From assembly GCA_003242675.1 (NCBI GenBank), contig QGVE01000105.1, forward strand, positions 1 to 9,761: a stretch of DNA of 9,761 bases. Direction: 5' to 3'. Positions 1 to 6,598 of this stretch are shown here, in pieces. Position 1 is the stretch's first letter. Every line of letters begins with the position of its first letter. Below the pieces are notes generated by a model. The model did not search any database. It worked only from the letters and a program-made list of their open reading frames with translations, and had not been told where the DNA came from. Position numbers and translations under genes: made by a program. Source of the stretch: Bacillota bacterium. Its GTDB lineage: Bacteria; Bacillota_E; Symbiobacteriia; Symbiobacteriales; Symbiobacteriaceae.

Positions 1-286
1 CCGGCGGTGTGGTACGCCGGCCGGCCGGCAGACCGGCAGGCGTATCGGCCGGGGGAGGGGCGGCCTCGGGCCGCGCCGGCCGCTGGGGAACGCGGGGGAC
101 CGGCGACGGGCGCGCCGGGGTGGGCACCCGCGAAGCCCGCCCGGGCACGGCGGGTCGCTGCGGGGGAAGCGGCCTGCGCGGCTCCCGCCGCGGACGGGAC
201 CACCCTCCGCTCCCGATCCGTTCCTTCACCTTCGACCAGGCGGTGCCCAGGATCACCATGACGATGAACCACAGCAGATCCTCCAG
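1..286 (-). CDS. Small membrane protein with Pro/Arg-rich tail (partial, CTG start)
   Basis: This is an open frame of at least 95 residues that runs off the left edge without a stop. I do not recognise the family. Read with CTG as Met, the protein begins MEDLLWFIVMVILGTAWSKV. That gives a short acidic N terminus, one membrane segment (about residues 4-16), a basic amphipathic stretch (KVKERIG), and then a low-complexity tail from residue 30 dominated by Pro, Arg and Ala. A TGA lies in frame at 292-294, just upstream, so the frame cannot begin earlier. The CTG at 284-286 has AGGTGA (293-298) six bases upstream, the same spacing used by the other genes here. The only in-frame ATG (residue 10) would cut the membrane segment and has no good ribosome site. 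It follows floA by 10 bases, so it is probably the next gene of that operon. The N terminus suggests a single-pass protein with a cytoplasmic or wall-facing disordered tail. Function is unknown. Confidence 0.6.
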   Translation of the reverse strand, partial: MEDLLWFIVMVILGTAWSKVKERIGSGGWSRPRREPRRPLPPQRPAVPGRASRVPTPARPSPVPRVPQRPARPEAAPPPADTPAGLPAGRRTTPP

Positions 287-292
287 GACGTT

Positions 293-298
293 TCACCT
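293..298 (-). promoter_or_regulatory. Ribosome binding site deciding a CTG start
   Basis: On the minus strand this reads AGGTGA, a six-base match to the anti-Shine-Dalgarno sequence. It overlaps the floA stop codon (297-299) and lies six bases from the CTG at 284-286. This is the main reason for calling the small membrane protein and its non-ATG start, and it implies translational coupling to floA. Confidence 0.55.
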
Positions 299-1301
299 AC
301 CTCTGCTCCTGGCCGCCCGTCGCCTGACCGCCCGGCAGGCCGCCGCGCAGGCCGCCCAGGGCCTCCCGCATGGCGGTGTCGGCCTGCAGGTTCTGCATCA
401 GCAGGTACTCCATGACGCCGATCCGGCCCTCCCGCAGGGCCTGCGCCAGGGCCCGCGGCACCTCGGCCTCGGCCTCGACCACCTTGGCCCGCATGCGCTG
501 GGTCTCGGCCCGCATCTCCTGCTCCTCCGCCACGGCCATCGCGCGCCGCTCCTCGGCCTTGGCCTGGGCCATCACCTTCTCGGCCTCCGCCTGGTCGGCC
601 CGCAGCCGGGCGCCGATGTTCGCGCCCACGTCCACGTCCGCGATGTCGATGGAGACGATCTCAAAGGCCGTGCCCGCGTCCAGGCCCTTGGCCAGCACGG
701 TGCGGGAGATCATGTCCGGGTTCTCCAGCACTTCCTTGTGGCTCTTCGCGGAACCGATGGTGGAGACGACGCCCTCGCCGACCCGGGCGATGATCGTGTC
801 CTCGCCCGCGCCGCCGACCAGCCGGTTGATGTCGGCCCGCACCGTCACCCGCGCCTTCGCCTTGAGCTCGATGCCGTCCTGCGCGACGCCAGCCACCACC
901 GGGGTCTCGATGACCTTCGGGTTGACCGACATCTGCACCGCCTCCAGCACGTTCCGGCCGGCGAGGTCAATGGCCGCCGCCCGCTCGAAGACCAGGTCGA
1001 TGCCGGCCCGCTGCGCCGCGATCAGGGCGTCGACCACCCGGTCGACGTTCCCGCCGGCCAGGTAGTGCGCCTCGAGCTTGTCGATGCTGATGTCCAGCCC
1101 TGCCTTCTCGGCCTTGATCAGGGCGTTCACGATGCGGTGGGGCGGCACCCGGCGCAGCTTCATGCCGATCATGTAGAAGATGCCGACCCGCACGTCCGCT
1201 GCGGCGGCCGAGATCCAGAGGCCGACCGGGACGAAGCTGAAGAACAGGACGAGCAGCAGGATGACGATGAAAGTGGGGATCAAAAATCCGAGTTCAGGCA
1301 T
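297..1301 (-). CDS. floA: Flotillin-like protein FloA (SPFH domain)
   Basis: This 334-residue protein is close in length to Bacillus FloA (YqfA). FloA proteins form membrane foci (functional microdomains) at the cytoplasmic face and help to organise membrane protein complexes. Residues about 5-27 are a hydrophobic hairpin or membrane anchor ([18 protein letters not shown]). An SPFH/PHB-type region follows, to about residue 230. An Ala/Glu/Arg-rich coiled coil (about 230-285, repeated [16 protein letters not shown] heptads) leads to a conserved C-terminal part and a Gly/Gln-rich tail. I chose the ATG at 1299-1301 because AGGAGGG lies six bases upstream; a TTG two codons earlier would leave no spacer. 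The gene begins 12 bases after the nfeD stop, the pairing seen widely in Firmicutes, where NfeD-type proteases are thought to act with flotillins. Family identity is secure. Confidence 0.95.
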   Translation of the reverse strand: MPELGFLIPTFIVILLLVLFFSFVPVGLWISAAAADVRVGIFYMIGMKLRRVPPHRIVNALIKAEKAGLDISIDKLEAHYLAGGNVDRVVDALIAAQRAGIDLVFERAAAIDLAGRNVLEAVQMSVNPKVIETPVVAGVAQDGIELKAKARVTVRADINRLVGGAGEDTIIARVGEGVVSTIGSAKSHKEVLENPDMISRTVLAKGLDAGTAFEIVSIDIADVDVGANIGARLRADQAEAEKVMAQAKAEERRAMAVAEEQEMRAETQRMRAKVVEAEAEVPRALAQALREGRIGVMEYLLMQNLQADTAMREALGGLRGGLPGGQATGGQEQR

Positions 1302-1307
1302 GGACAA

Positions 1308-1314
1308 CCCTCCT
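1308..1314 (-). promoter_or_regulatory. floA ribosome binding site overlapping the nfeD stop
   Basis: The minus strand reads AGGAGGG; its first base is the last base of the nfeD TGA (1314-1316). The site selects the ATG at 1301 with a six-base spacer. Ribosomes ending nfeD would sit on the floA initiation site, so the two proteins are probably made in a coupled way. Confidence 0.7.
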
Positions 1315-2645
1315 CACTCCGTCTTGGCAATCGCCCGCACGACGATGCGGGTTCCTTCCACGCGGATGATCCTCACCGGCACGCCGGCCGGGACGAACTC
1401 GCCTTCGGTCACGACGTCCAGCCGCTGGTCGCCGAAGACGGCGGTACCCGCCGGCCGGAGCACCGTCAGGCTCACGCCCTCACGCCCCACCAGCCGGCTG
1501 CGGTCCTCGGCCTGGGCGAACCAGCCCCTGGCGGTGTCGGAGAGCGTCAGGGCCTTGCCCAGCCCCCGCTGGCTGATGGCCCGGATCAGGGCGACCAGCA
1601 CGAAGGCCAGGGCGAGGGTCGTCCACATGAGGTACTGCCAGGCCAGCCCGGCCGATGGGGCCGCCAGGAAGATGGCGCCGGCGAAGGCGGCGATGCCCGC
1701 CACCCCGAAGATGCCGAAGCCCGGGGTGAACAGCTCCACCGCCAGCAGCACCAGGCCGCTGACCGCCAGGGCGACCTCCACCCAGCCCGCGGTGCCCACC
1801 AGGGCGTTGCCGAGGAAGAAGAGGGTGAGGCAGATGATGCCCACTGCGGCCGGCCCGGTGAGGCCCGGCTGGAGAAACTCGATGCCGAAGGCGATGACGC
1901 CCACCACCAGGAGCAGGATGGCGACCCAGGGCGTCGTGAGGATCCGGCCCACCTGCTCGGAAAAGGTCCACTGCGGCTCCACCAGCTCGAACACGGCGAT
2001 GCCCGCCTGGCGGACGGCGTCCTCCAGGCTTTCCGCGATGCCGTTGGCGAAGCCGATGTCCACCGCCTTGCGGTAGTCCAGCGTGAGCAGCTCGTCGACC
2101 TGGCCGGGGATGGGATGTTCCTTGTCCACGAACGCCCGGGCGACATCCGGATCCCGGTTGCGGGCGATCGCGGCGGAGGTGAAGTAGTTGACCACCACGG
2201 AGAGCGCCTTGTAATCGGCCGTCTCGCCGGTCAGGGCGTTGCGGGGCTCCGCAGCGCCGATCACGGAGCCGGGGTGCATGAACAGGTACTCGGCGGCCGT
2301 GGCGATCAGGGCGCCGGCCGAGACGGCGTCGTTCTCGACATAGGCGATCGTCGTCTTCGGGGAGGCCAGCAGCCGGTCCTTGATGCGGGCCGCGCTCTCC
2401 ACGTAGCCGCCGGGCGTGTCCAGCACCAGGGCGATGCCGACGGCATCCGGGTCCGCCTCTGCCTCATCGAACACGCGCTCCGCAAACTGGGCCAGGCCCG
2501 GATCGATCAGCTGACCCCCGTCGATGCGCAGGACGTAGACCTTCCCGGCCCCGTCCGCCGCACGGGCGCCGGGCGCCCCGGCGAAGGTCAGCACGATCCC
2601 CATGAGCAGGGCCAGGAGAGGCCAGAAAGCCTTTCGCTGGCGCAT
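1314..2645 (-). CDS. nfeD: Long-form NfeD membrane-bound serine protease (ClpP/S49-like)
   Basis: This 443-residue protein matches the long NfeD form (Bacillus YqeZ). Residues 1-30 are a signal peptide with a hydrophobic core and a likely cleavage after AGAPGARA. The protease domain (about 35-210) carries DTPGG (76-80), expected near the oxyanion hole, and SAGALIA with Ser109 as the likely nucleophile. Lys146 is a candidate for the general base of the Ser/Lys dyad, but its assignment needs alignment. Several membrane segments follow (about 218-355). A C-terminal OB-fold NfeD domain (about 370-443) ends the protein. The ATG at 2643-2645 was chosen because a full GGAGGTGA lies upstream (2650-2657) and the signal peptide starts there; the open frame reaches much further upstream but only overlaps the oxidoreductase gene. 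It starts 47 bases after the oxidoreductase stop with no convincing terminator between, so it is probably co-transcribed. The protease is thought to act on membrane-associated substrates with FloA. Confidence 0.94.
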   Translation of the reverse strand: MRQRKAFWPLLALLMGIVLTFAGAPGARAADGAGKVYVLRIDGGQLIDPGLAQFAERVFDEAEADPDAVGIALVLDTPGGYVESAARIKDRLLASPKTTIAYVENDAVSAGALIATAAEYLFMHPGSVIGAAEPRNALTGETADYKALSVVVNYFTSAAIARNRDPDVARAFVDKEHPIPGQVDELLTLDYRKAVDIGFANGIAESLEDAVRQAGIAVFELVEPQWTFSEQVGRILTTPWVAILLLVVGVIAFGIEFLQPGLTGPAAVGIICLTLFFLGNALVGTAGWVEVALAVSGLVLLAVELFTPGFGIFGVAGIAAFAGAIFLAAPSAGLAWQYLMWTTLALAFVLVALIRAISQRGLGKALTLSDTARGWFAQAEDRSRLVGREGVSLTVLRPAGTAVFGDQRLDVVTEGEFVPAGVPVRIIRVEGTRIVVRAIAKTE

Positions 2646-2649
2646 GGCA

Positions 2650-2657
2650 TCACCTCC
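2650..2657 (-). promoter_or_regulatory. Strong nfeD ribosome binding site
   Basis: GGAGGTGA on the minus strand is a complete eight-base match to the anti-Shine-Dalgarno sequence. It ends four bases before the ATG at 2645 (six bases from GGAGGT). It fixes the nfeD start and rules out the long upstream extension of the frame. Confidence 0.8.
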
Positions 2658-2692
2658 GTGTGGGGGCCGGGGCCATGCGCAGCCCCGACCGC

Positions 2693-4834
2693 TTACCGCC
2701 TTGGGCCTGCGTCTCGTGCTGCTTCCGCCGGCGGATCCGCCAGCTCCACCTGGACCAGGTTGGTGTGGAAGGCGGCGCCCCCGCCCATGTCCGAGACCCG
2801 GTCCGTGGTGAGCACGTTGATGCCCACGCCGTCCGGCATGTGGCGGGACCACCAGATGCTCGGCGCGATCGCGACGCCGGGCTGCGACCAGTCGCCGACC
2901 CGGGCCTGCAGCCGGACCGAGCCCCGGTCGTTGAACACCCGGACCCAGTCGCCGGTGCGGATGTTCCTGGCGGCCGCGTCCGCCGGGTTGAGGAAGATGG
3001 TGGGCACCCCTTCCCGCTGCCGCATCCGCGGCAGGTTGGCAAAGGTGGTGTTGAGGAAGTGGTGCGCTGCCGGCGTGATGAGGGCGATCGGGTAGCGGGC
3101 CGCCAGCTCCGGCGAGCCGTCCACCGACTCCGCCGGCGGCGTGTAGTCGACGACCGGATCCAGCCCCCTCTCCGCCAGCGCCTGGGAGTAGAATTCCACT
3201 TTCCCCGACGGGGTACCAAAGCCGCCCTCGGCGAAGGGCGCCGCCGGCCGGTTGACCTTGATGAAGCGCTCCCGCTTCAGCCGCTCCAGGGTGATCCCCT
3301 CCAGGAAGGGGCTGCCGCCGGAGAGCGCCTGGCGGATCAGGTCCTCGTCGCTGTCCCGGAAGCACGGCTCGGTGAACCCCATCGCCCGGGCGAGCCGGCG
3401 GAAGAGCTCGGTGTTGGGGATCGCCTCGCCCAGCGGCTCGATGACCGGCTCGTTCAGCTGCACGTACAGGTGCCAGTACGAGGTCATGAGATCGGTGTGC
3501 TCGAACTGGGTGGTGGCGGGCAGCACGATGTCCGCATAGCGGCAGGTATCGGTGAAGACCTGCTCGTGGACCACGATGAACAAGTCTTCACGCAAGAGAC
3601 CTGCCAGCACCTTCGATTGGTTCGGCGCGACACACGCAGGATTTGAATTGTAAACAAAGAGCGCCTTGACCGGCGGATCCGTGAGCTCCGTCAGCGCCTT
3701 GCCCAGCTCGATCATGTTGATGGCCCTGGGCGGGGGGGGGGGCATGAGGTCGGGGCGCGTCAGGGCAAAGGTGTTGGGGCCGTAGGAGCCGGAGTTGGAG
3801 AGCAGGAAGCCGCCGCCCCGTTCCCGCCAGTGGCCCGTGAGGGCCGGGATCATGCAGATGGCCCGCACGGTGGAGCCGCCGTTGGTGTGGCGCTGCAGGC
3901 CGTACCCCACCCGCAGCACGGCGGGGCGGCTCTCCCACCAGAGCCGGGCCAGACGCTCGATGTCGCCGGCGGGAATGCCGGTCACCGCCGCAGCCCGCTC
4001 CGGCGGCCACTCGGCCACTTTCGCCCGCAGCCGGTCGAACCCCAGGGTGTAGCGCTCGATGTAGTCCCGATCGATCCAGCCCTCCCGGATCAGCACGTGC
4101 ATGAGCCCCAGGGCGAGGGCCGCGTCGGTGCCGGGGCGCGGCGAGAGGTGCCAGTCGGCCTCCCGCGCCCCCTTGTAGCGGTACGGGTCGATGACCACCA
4201 GCTTCCCGCCCCGCCGGCGCGCCTCCTCGATGATCGGCCACTGATGGGGGTTGGACGAGGTCACGTTGACGCCCCAGGCCACGATCAGCCGGGCGTGCAC
4301 CATGTCCTCCGGGTCCGGCCCCATCTTGGTGCCGATCACCGACCGCATCGCCGCCTCGCCGGCGGCCGAGCAGATCGTGCGCTCCAGCCGGCTGGCCCCG
4401 AGCCGGTGGAAGAAGCGCCGGTCCATGGATCCGTACTGCAGCACGCCGATCGTGCCCGCGTAGGAATAAGGCAGAATCGCCTCCGCGCCGTACTCGGCGA
4501 TGATCGCGCGGAACCGGTCGGCAATCGTCGTCAGGGCCTCATCCCAGGAGATGCGCTCGAACTGGCCGGACCCCTTGGGCCCGGTCCGCTTCATGGGATA
4601 CAGCACCCGGTCGGGGCTGTACACCCGCTCCTCGTAGTGGTTGGTCTTCACACAGAGAAAGCCGCGCGTCACAGGGTGGTCGGGGTCGCCCATCACCCGG
4701 ACCACCCTGCCGTCTTTCACGTGCACCAGCATGGAGCAGGTGTCCCAGCAGTCGTGGGGGCAGACGGCCCGCCTCACGACCACGCCTTCCCCGCCCTTCC
4801 GGCTCTCGGGCGGGGCTTCCCTCGAAGTGCGCAC
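2693..4834 (-). CDS. Cytoplasmic molybdopterin oxidoreductase, DMSO reductase superfamily, substrate unknown
   Basis: This 713-residue protein is predicted to bind a bis-pterin molybdenum or tungsten cofactor and one [4Fe-4S] cluster. The N-terminal motif has Cys25, Cys29, Cys33 and Cys61 (CX3CX3CX27C; CPHDCWDTC). Next comes the family signature YSPDRVLYPMKR, then FERISWDEAL (about residues 92-101). Cys155 in RTICSAAGEA lies in the region that usually supplies the metal ligand, but I cannot be sure it is the ligand. VYNSNP and the HEQVFTDTCRYADIVLPATT stretch are typical cofactor-binding motifs of the superfamily. The C-terminal molydopterin-dinucleotide binding domain spans about 580-710. 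There is no twin-arginine signal, so it should act in the cytoplasm. The start is a GTG with GGGAGGAGGG six bases upstream. The two preceding genes encode a multi-cluster ferredoxin and a MoeA-like protein, suggesting a dedicated electron carrier and cofactor handler. Two oddities: an 11-base G tract at 3732-3742 and a locally AT-rich stretch near 3575-3665. Confidence 0.9.
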   Translation of the reverse strand: MRTSREAPPESRKGGEGVVVRRAVCPHDCWDTCSMLVHVKDGRVVRVMGDPDHPVTRGFLCVKTNHYEERVYSPDRVLYPMKRTGPKGSGQFERISWDEALTTIADRFRAIIAEYGAEAILPYSYAGTIGVLQYGSMDRRFFHRLGASRLERTICSAAGEAAMRSVIGTKMGPDPEDMVHARLIVAWGVNVTSSNPHQWPIIEEARRRGGKLVVIDPYRYKGAREADWHLSPRPGTDAALALGLMHVLIREGWIDRDYIERYTLGFDRLRAKVAEWPPERAAAVTGIPAGDIERLARLWWESRPAVLRVGYGLQRHTNGGSTVRAICMIPALTGHWRERGGGFLLSNSGSYGPNTFALTRPDLMPPPPPRAINMIELGKALTELTDPPVKALFVYNSNPACVAPNQSKVLAGLLREDLFIVVHEQVFTDTCRYADIVLPATTQFEHTDLMTSYWHLYVQLNEPVIEPLGEAIPNTELFRRLARAMGFTEPCFRDSDEDLIRQALSGGSPFLEGITLERLKRERFIKVNRPAAPFAEGGFGTPSGKVEFYSQALAERGLDPVVDYTPPAESVDGSPELAARYPIALITPAAHHFLNTTFANLPRMRQREGVPTIFLNPADAAARNIRTGDWVRVFNDRGSVRLQARVGDWSQPGVAIAPSIWWSRHMPDGVGINVLTTDRVSDMGGGAAFHTNLVQVELADPPAEAARDAGPRR

Positions 4835-4840
4835 GTCGGA

Positions 4841-4850
4841 CCCTCCTCCC
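4841..4850 (-). promoter_or_regulatory. Ribosome binding site fixing the GTG start of the oxidoreductase
   Basis: GGGAGGAGGG on the minus strand sits six bases upstream of the GTG at 4832-4834. The preceding 71-base gap after the MoeA-like gene contains a short GC palindrome (4891-4900) but no terminator with a T run, so co-transcription is likely. Confidence 0.65.
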
Positions 4851-4905
4851 GATACGGCAGTCGCCTCAAGTCCCAGGTCGCGCCCGGGTGGCCGCGCGGC
4901 AGCAC

Positions 4906-5883
4906 CTACCTCGGCAGGAGCCCGCCGTGGCCCATGCGGACGAAGTCCGCCTTGGTCAGCCGCTCGCCCGCCAGGACCCGCGGGAGCACGAAGTCAAACA
5001 CCGTCACCTTCTCCCACATGACGGCCCCGGGGAGGCCCATCACGGGCACGTCGCCCAGATAGGCGAACAGGAACATCGAGCCGGGCAGGAACGGGACGCC
5101 GTAGGTCACCACCTCGGCGCCGCACTGGCGAATCGCCCCCGGCGTCGCGTCGTCGGGGTCCACCGACATGCCGCCGGTGCAAAGCACCATCTGCGCGCCG
5201 GCCGCCACCGCCTCCCGGATCTGCGCGGCGATCCGCTCCGCCTGGTCGTCGCTGTACGCCTTGTAGACGACCGGGCAGCCGAACCGGGCGAGCTTCTCCT
5301 CCACGACCGGCCCGAAGCGGTCCGGGATCCGGCCCTTGTAGACCTCGCTCCCGGTGATCACCAGGCCGGCCCGGAGCGGGGAGAGCGGTTTCACCTCGAT
5401 CCACCGGCCCATGGCCTCCGCCCGCCGGATCTGCTCCTCCGGGACCAGGAGCGGCGTCACCTTGCAGCCCGCCACGACGGTCTCCGCCTCCACCAGCGTC
5501 GCGTCCCGCAGGGTCGCGATCGTGATGTCGCCGATGGAGTTGATGGCCTCCAGCCGTGCGGCGTCCACCCGCAGGAGGCCCCGGAAGGCCGCCTTCAGGC
5601 TGACCTTCCCCTCGGAAGGGGGGTCCCAGCGCAGCCCGCCGCCGGCCCCGGCCGCGGCCAGCCGCAGCGCGGCCTCCTCCTCGTGGACCATGCCGGGCTG
5701 CGGCTCCCAGACGTAGAGGTGCTCCTTGCCCATGGCGAGAAGCACCGGGATGTCCTCGGGCCGGACGATCTGCCCGCGGCGGAACCGCGGCCCCTTCTCC
5801 TCCCCCGGGACGATGCGGGTGATGTCGTGGGCGTACATCAGGCCCACGGCCTGTTCCGTGGGCACCACGCGCAGCCTGTACAT
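4906..5883 (-). CDS. MoeA-like molybdopterin-binding protein
   Basis: This 325-residue protein has a C-terminal MoCF_biosynth (MoaB/MogA/MoeA) domain at about residues 172-310. The evidence is VITGSEVYKGRI (175-186), the Gly/Asp motif CTGGMSVDPDDATP (235-248, compare TGGxSxGxxD in MoeA), and the following PFLPGSM...VMGLPG segment. These loops bind molybdopterin and adenylylated molybdopterin in the family. The N-terminal 170 residues are not a full MoeA. They include a segment (about 35-62, RPEDIPVLLAMGKEHLYVWE) resembling the short MoeA-like module found in proteins of this type, and an EEEAALRLAAA helix. It starts at an ATG with AGGAGG six bases upstream, 15 bases after the ferredoxin stop, and precedes the molybdoenzyme by 71 bases. 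Inference: it inserts or matures the cofactor of that particular enzyme. It could instead be a general MoeA paralogue. A role in the cytoplasm is expected. Confidence 0.85.
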   Translation of the reverse strand: MYRLRVVPTEQAVGLMYAHDITRIVPGEEKGPRFRRGQIVRPEDIPVLLAMGKEHLYVWEPQPGMVHEEEAALRLAAAGAGGGLRWDPPSEGKVSLKAAFRGLLRVDAARLEAINSIGDITIATLRDATLVEAETVVAGCKVTPLLVPEEQIRRAEAMGRWIEVKPLSPLRAGLVITGSEVYKGRIPDRFGPVVEEKLARFGCPVVYKAYSDDQAERIAAQIREAVAAGAQMVLCTGGMSVDPDDATPGAIRQCGAEVVTYGVPFLPGSMFLFAYLGDVPVMGLPGAVMWEKVTVFDFVLPRVLAGERLTKADFVRMGHGGLLPR

Positions 5884-5898
5884 CGCACTCCTCCTACC

Positions 5899-6483
5899 TC
5901 AGGTGCGGGGCTCAATGGCGATGGCCGGCGGCGTGCTCACGCAGATGTAGGCGCACTGGCCGCATCCCGTGCAGCGGTCCGGCTGGACCTCCGGCCTGCC
6001 GCCTGCCATGCGGATCGCCTCGTCGGGGAACGGGCACCGCTGGTAGCACAGGTCGCACGGCGACCCCTGGAAGGCCCAGCAGCGGTCGGGGTCGATCACG
6101 GCCACGCCCATCCGCACCTGGCGGGGGTCGGCGACCGGGACCAGGGCCCCCGGCCCGCAGGCCGGCATGCAGCGGCCACAGAGGTCGCAGGGCTGCTCCA
6201 GCGGGTCGATGTACGGGGTGCCCATGGCAGCGCCGGCGGACTCGGGCAGGAGCCGGATCGCCCCGACCGGGCAGGCGCGGGCGCAGTCCCCGCAGCGGGT
6301 GCAGGCAAGCAGGAACGCGGCCTCGGGGAGCGCCCCCGGCGGCCGCAGGTAGCGCACGCCGCCCGCGGCGCGCACCGCCGCCTCCTCCGCCGCCGCCCGG
6401 GCCGTCTCCGTGAAGCCGCGCAGCAGGCTGCGGAGGCCCTCCCGGAAGAACCCGCGGCGGTCGGTCTGCTTCCCGGCTGACAC
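5899..6483 (-). CDS. Ferredoxin with four [4Fe-4S] sites (NapG/MauM-like)
   Basis: This 194-residue protein has sixteen cysteines in four clusters: C61/64/67/71 (CTRCGDCARACP), C99/102/105/109 (CDLCGRCMPACG), C135 with C143/146/150 (CDLCYQRCP), and C171/174/177/181 (CTGCGQCAYIC). This number and spacing fit the NapG/MauM ferredoxin group, which relays electrons to or from molybdoenzymes. The N terminus has a DRRGFFREG stretch reminiscent of a twin-arginine motif, but charged and Ala/Glu-rich sequence follows instead of a hydrophobic core, so export is unlikely and the protein should be cytoplasmic. The start is GTG with AGGGGGT six bases upstream. It is the first gene of the unit, 15 bases ahead of the MoeA-like gene. 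It probably transfers electrons for the downstream molybdopterin oxidoreductase; the partner at the other end of the chain is not in the window. Confidence 0.9.
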   Translation of the reverse strand: MSAGKQTDRRGFFREGLRSLLRGFTETARAAAEEAAVRAAGGVRYLRPPGALPEAAFLLACTRCGDCARACPVGAIRLLPESAGAAMGTPYIDPLEQPCDLCGRCMPACGPGALVPVADPRQVRMGVAVIDPDRCWAFQGSPCDLCYQRCPFPDEAIRMAGGRPEVQPDRCTGCGQCAYICVSTPPAIAIEPRT

Positions 6484-6515
6484 GGGCCCACCCCCTGTCG
6501 CAAATGTGTACTTTC

Positions 6516-6524
6516 ACTATACCA
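6516..6524 (-). promoter_or_regulatory. Extended -10 promoter for the redox-cassette operon
   Basis: On the minus strand this reads TGGTATAGT, a TGN extension plus a -10 close to TATAAT. No good -35 is visible at 16-18 bases (GCGAAA or CGCGAA), which extended -10 promoters can tolerate. Transcription would start near 6509, leaving a leader of about 26 bases before the ferredoxin GTG. It lies downstream of a terminator, where a new promoter is needed, and this AT-rich island stands out from its surroundings. Confidence 0.5.
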
Positions 6525-6553
6525 CGCCCAAAACGCCTTTCGCGAGCGACATG

Positions 6554-6590
6554 AAAAAGCCCCGGCGGATGCGCTGCATCCGCCGGGGCT
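6554..6590 (-). terminator. Intrinsic terminator after yqeY
   Basis: A perfect 15-base-pair inverted repeat (6558-6572 with 6576-6590, three-base loop) is followed on the minus strand by TTTTT (6554-6558). It begins eight bases after the yqeY TAG. The stem is very GC-rich and no T run occurs on the other side, so it works only for leftward transcripts. It separates rpsU-yqeY from the redox cassette and nfeD-floA. Confidence 0.92.
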
Positions 6591-6598
6591 CCTGCCTG

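Noticed and set aside
2660..2692. Hairpin between the oxidoreductase and nfeD (CGGGGC with GCCCCG)
   Set aside because: The six-pair stem with an eight-base loop has no T run after it, so it is not an intrinsic terminator. An attenuator role cannot be supported.
9..3095. A 1028-codon stop-free plus-strand frame
   Set aside because: It runs antisense to floA, nfeD and the 3' part of the oxidoreductase, all of which have firm family motifs. It has no recognisable domain and is His/Asp/Gly-rich as expected from GC-biased antisense reading.
2646..3365. N-terminal extension of the nfeD frame to 683 residues
   Set aside because: The extension overlaps the oxidoreductase coding sequence, while a full ribosome site and a clear signal peptide mark the start at 2645.
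4891..4900. GC palindrome upstream of the oxidoreductase as a possible terminator or operator
   Set aside because: It is a ten-base palindrome with no T run, which is expected by chance at this GC content.
4888..6480. A 530-codon plus-strand frame
   Set aside because: It is antisense to the MoeA-like and ferredoxin genes, and its composition (Ala/Arg/His/Gly) is that of a shadow frame.
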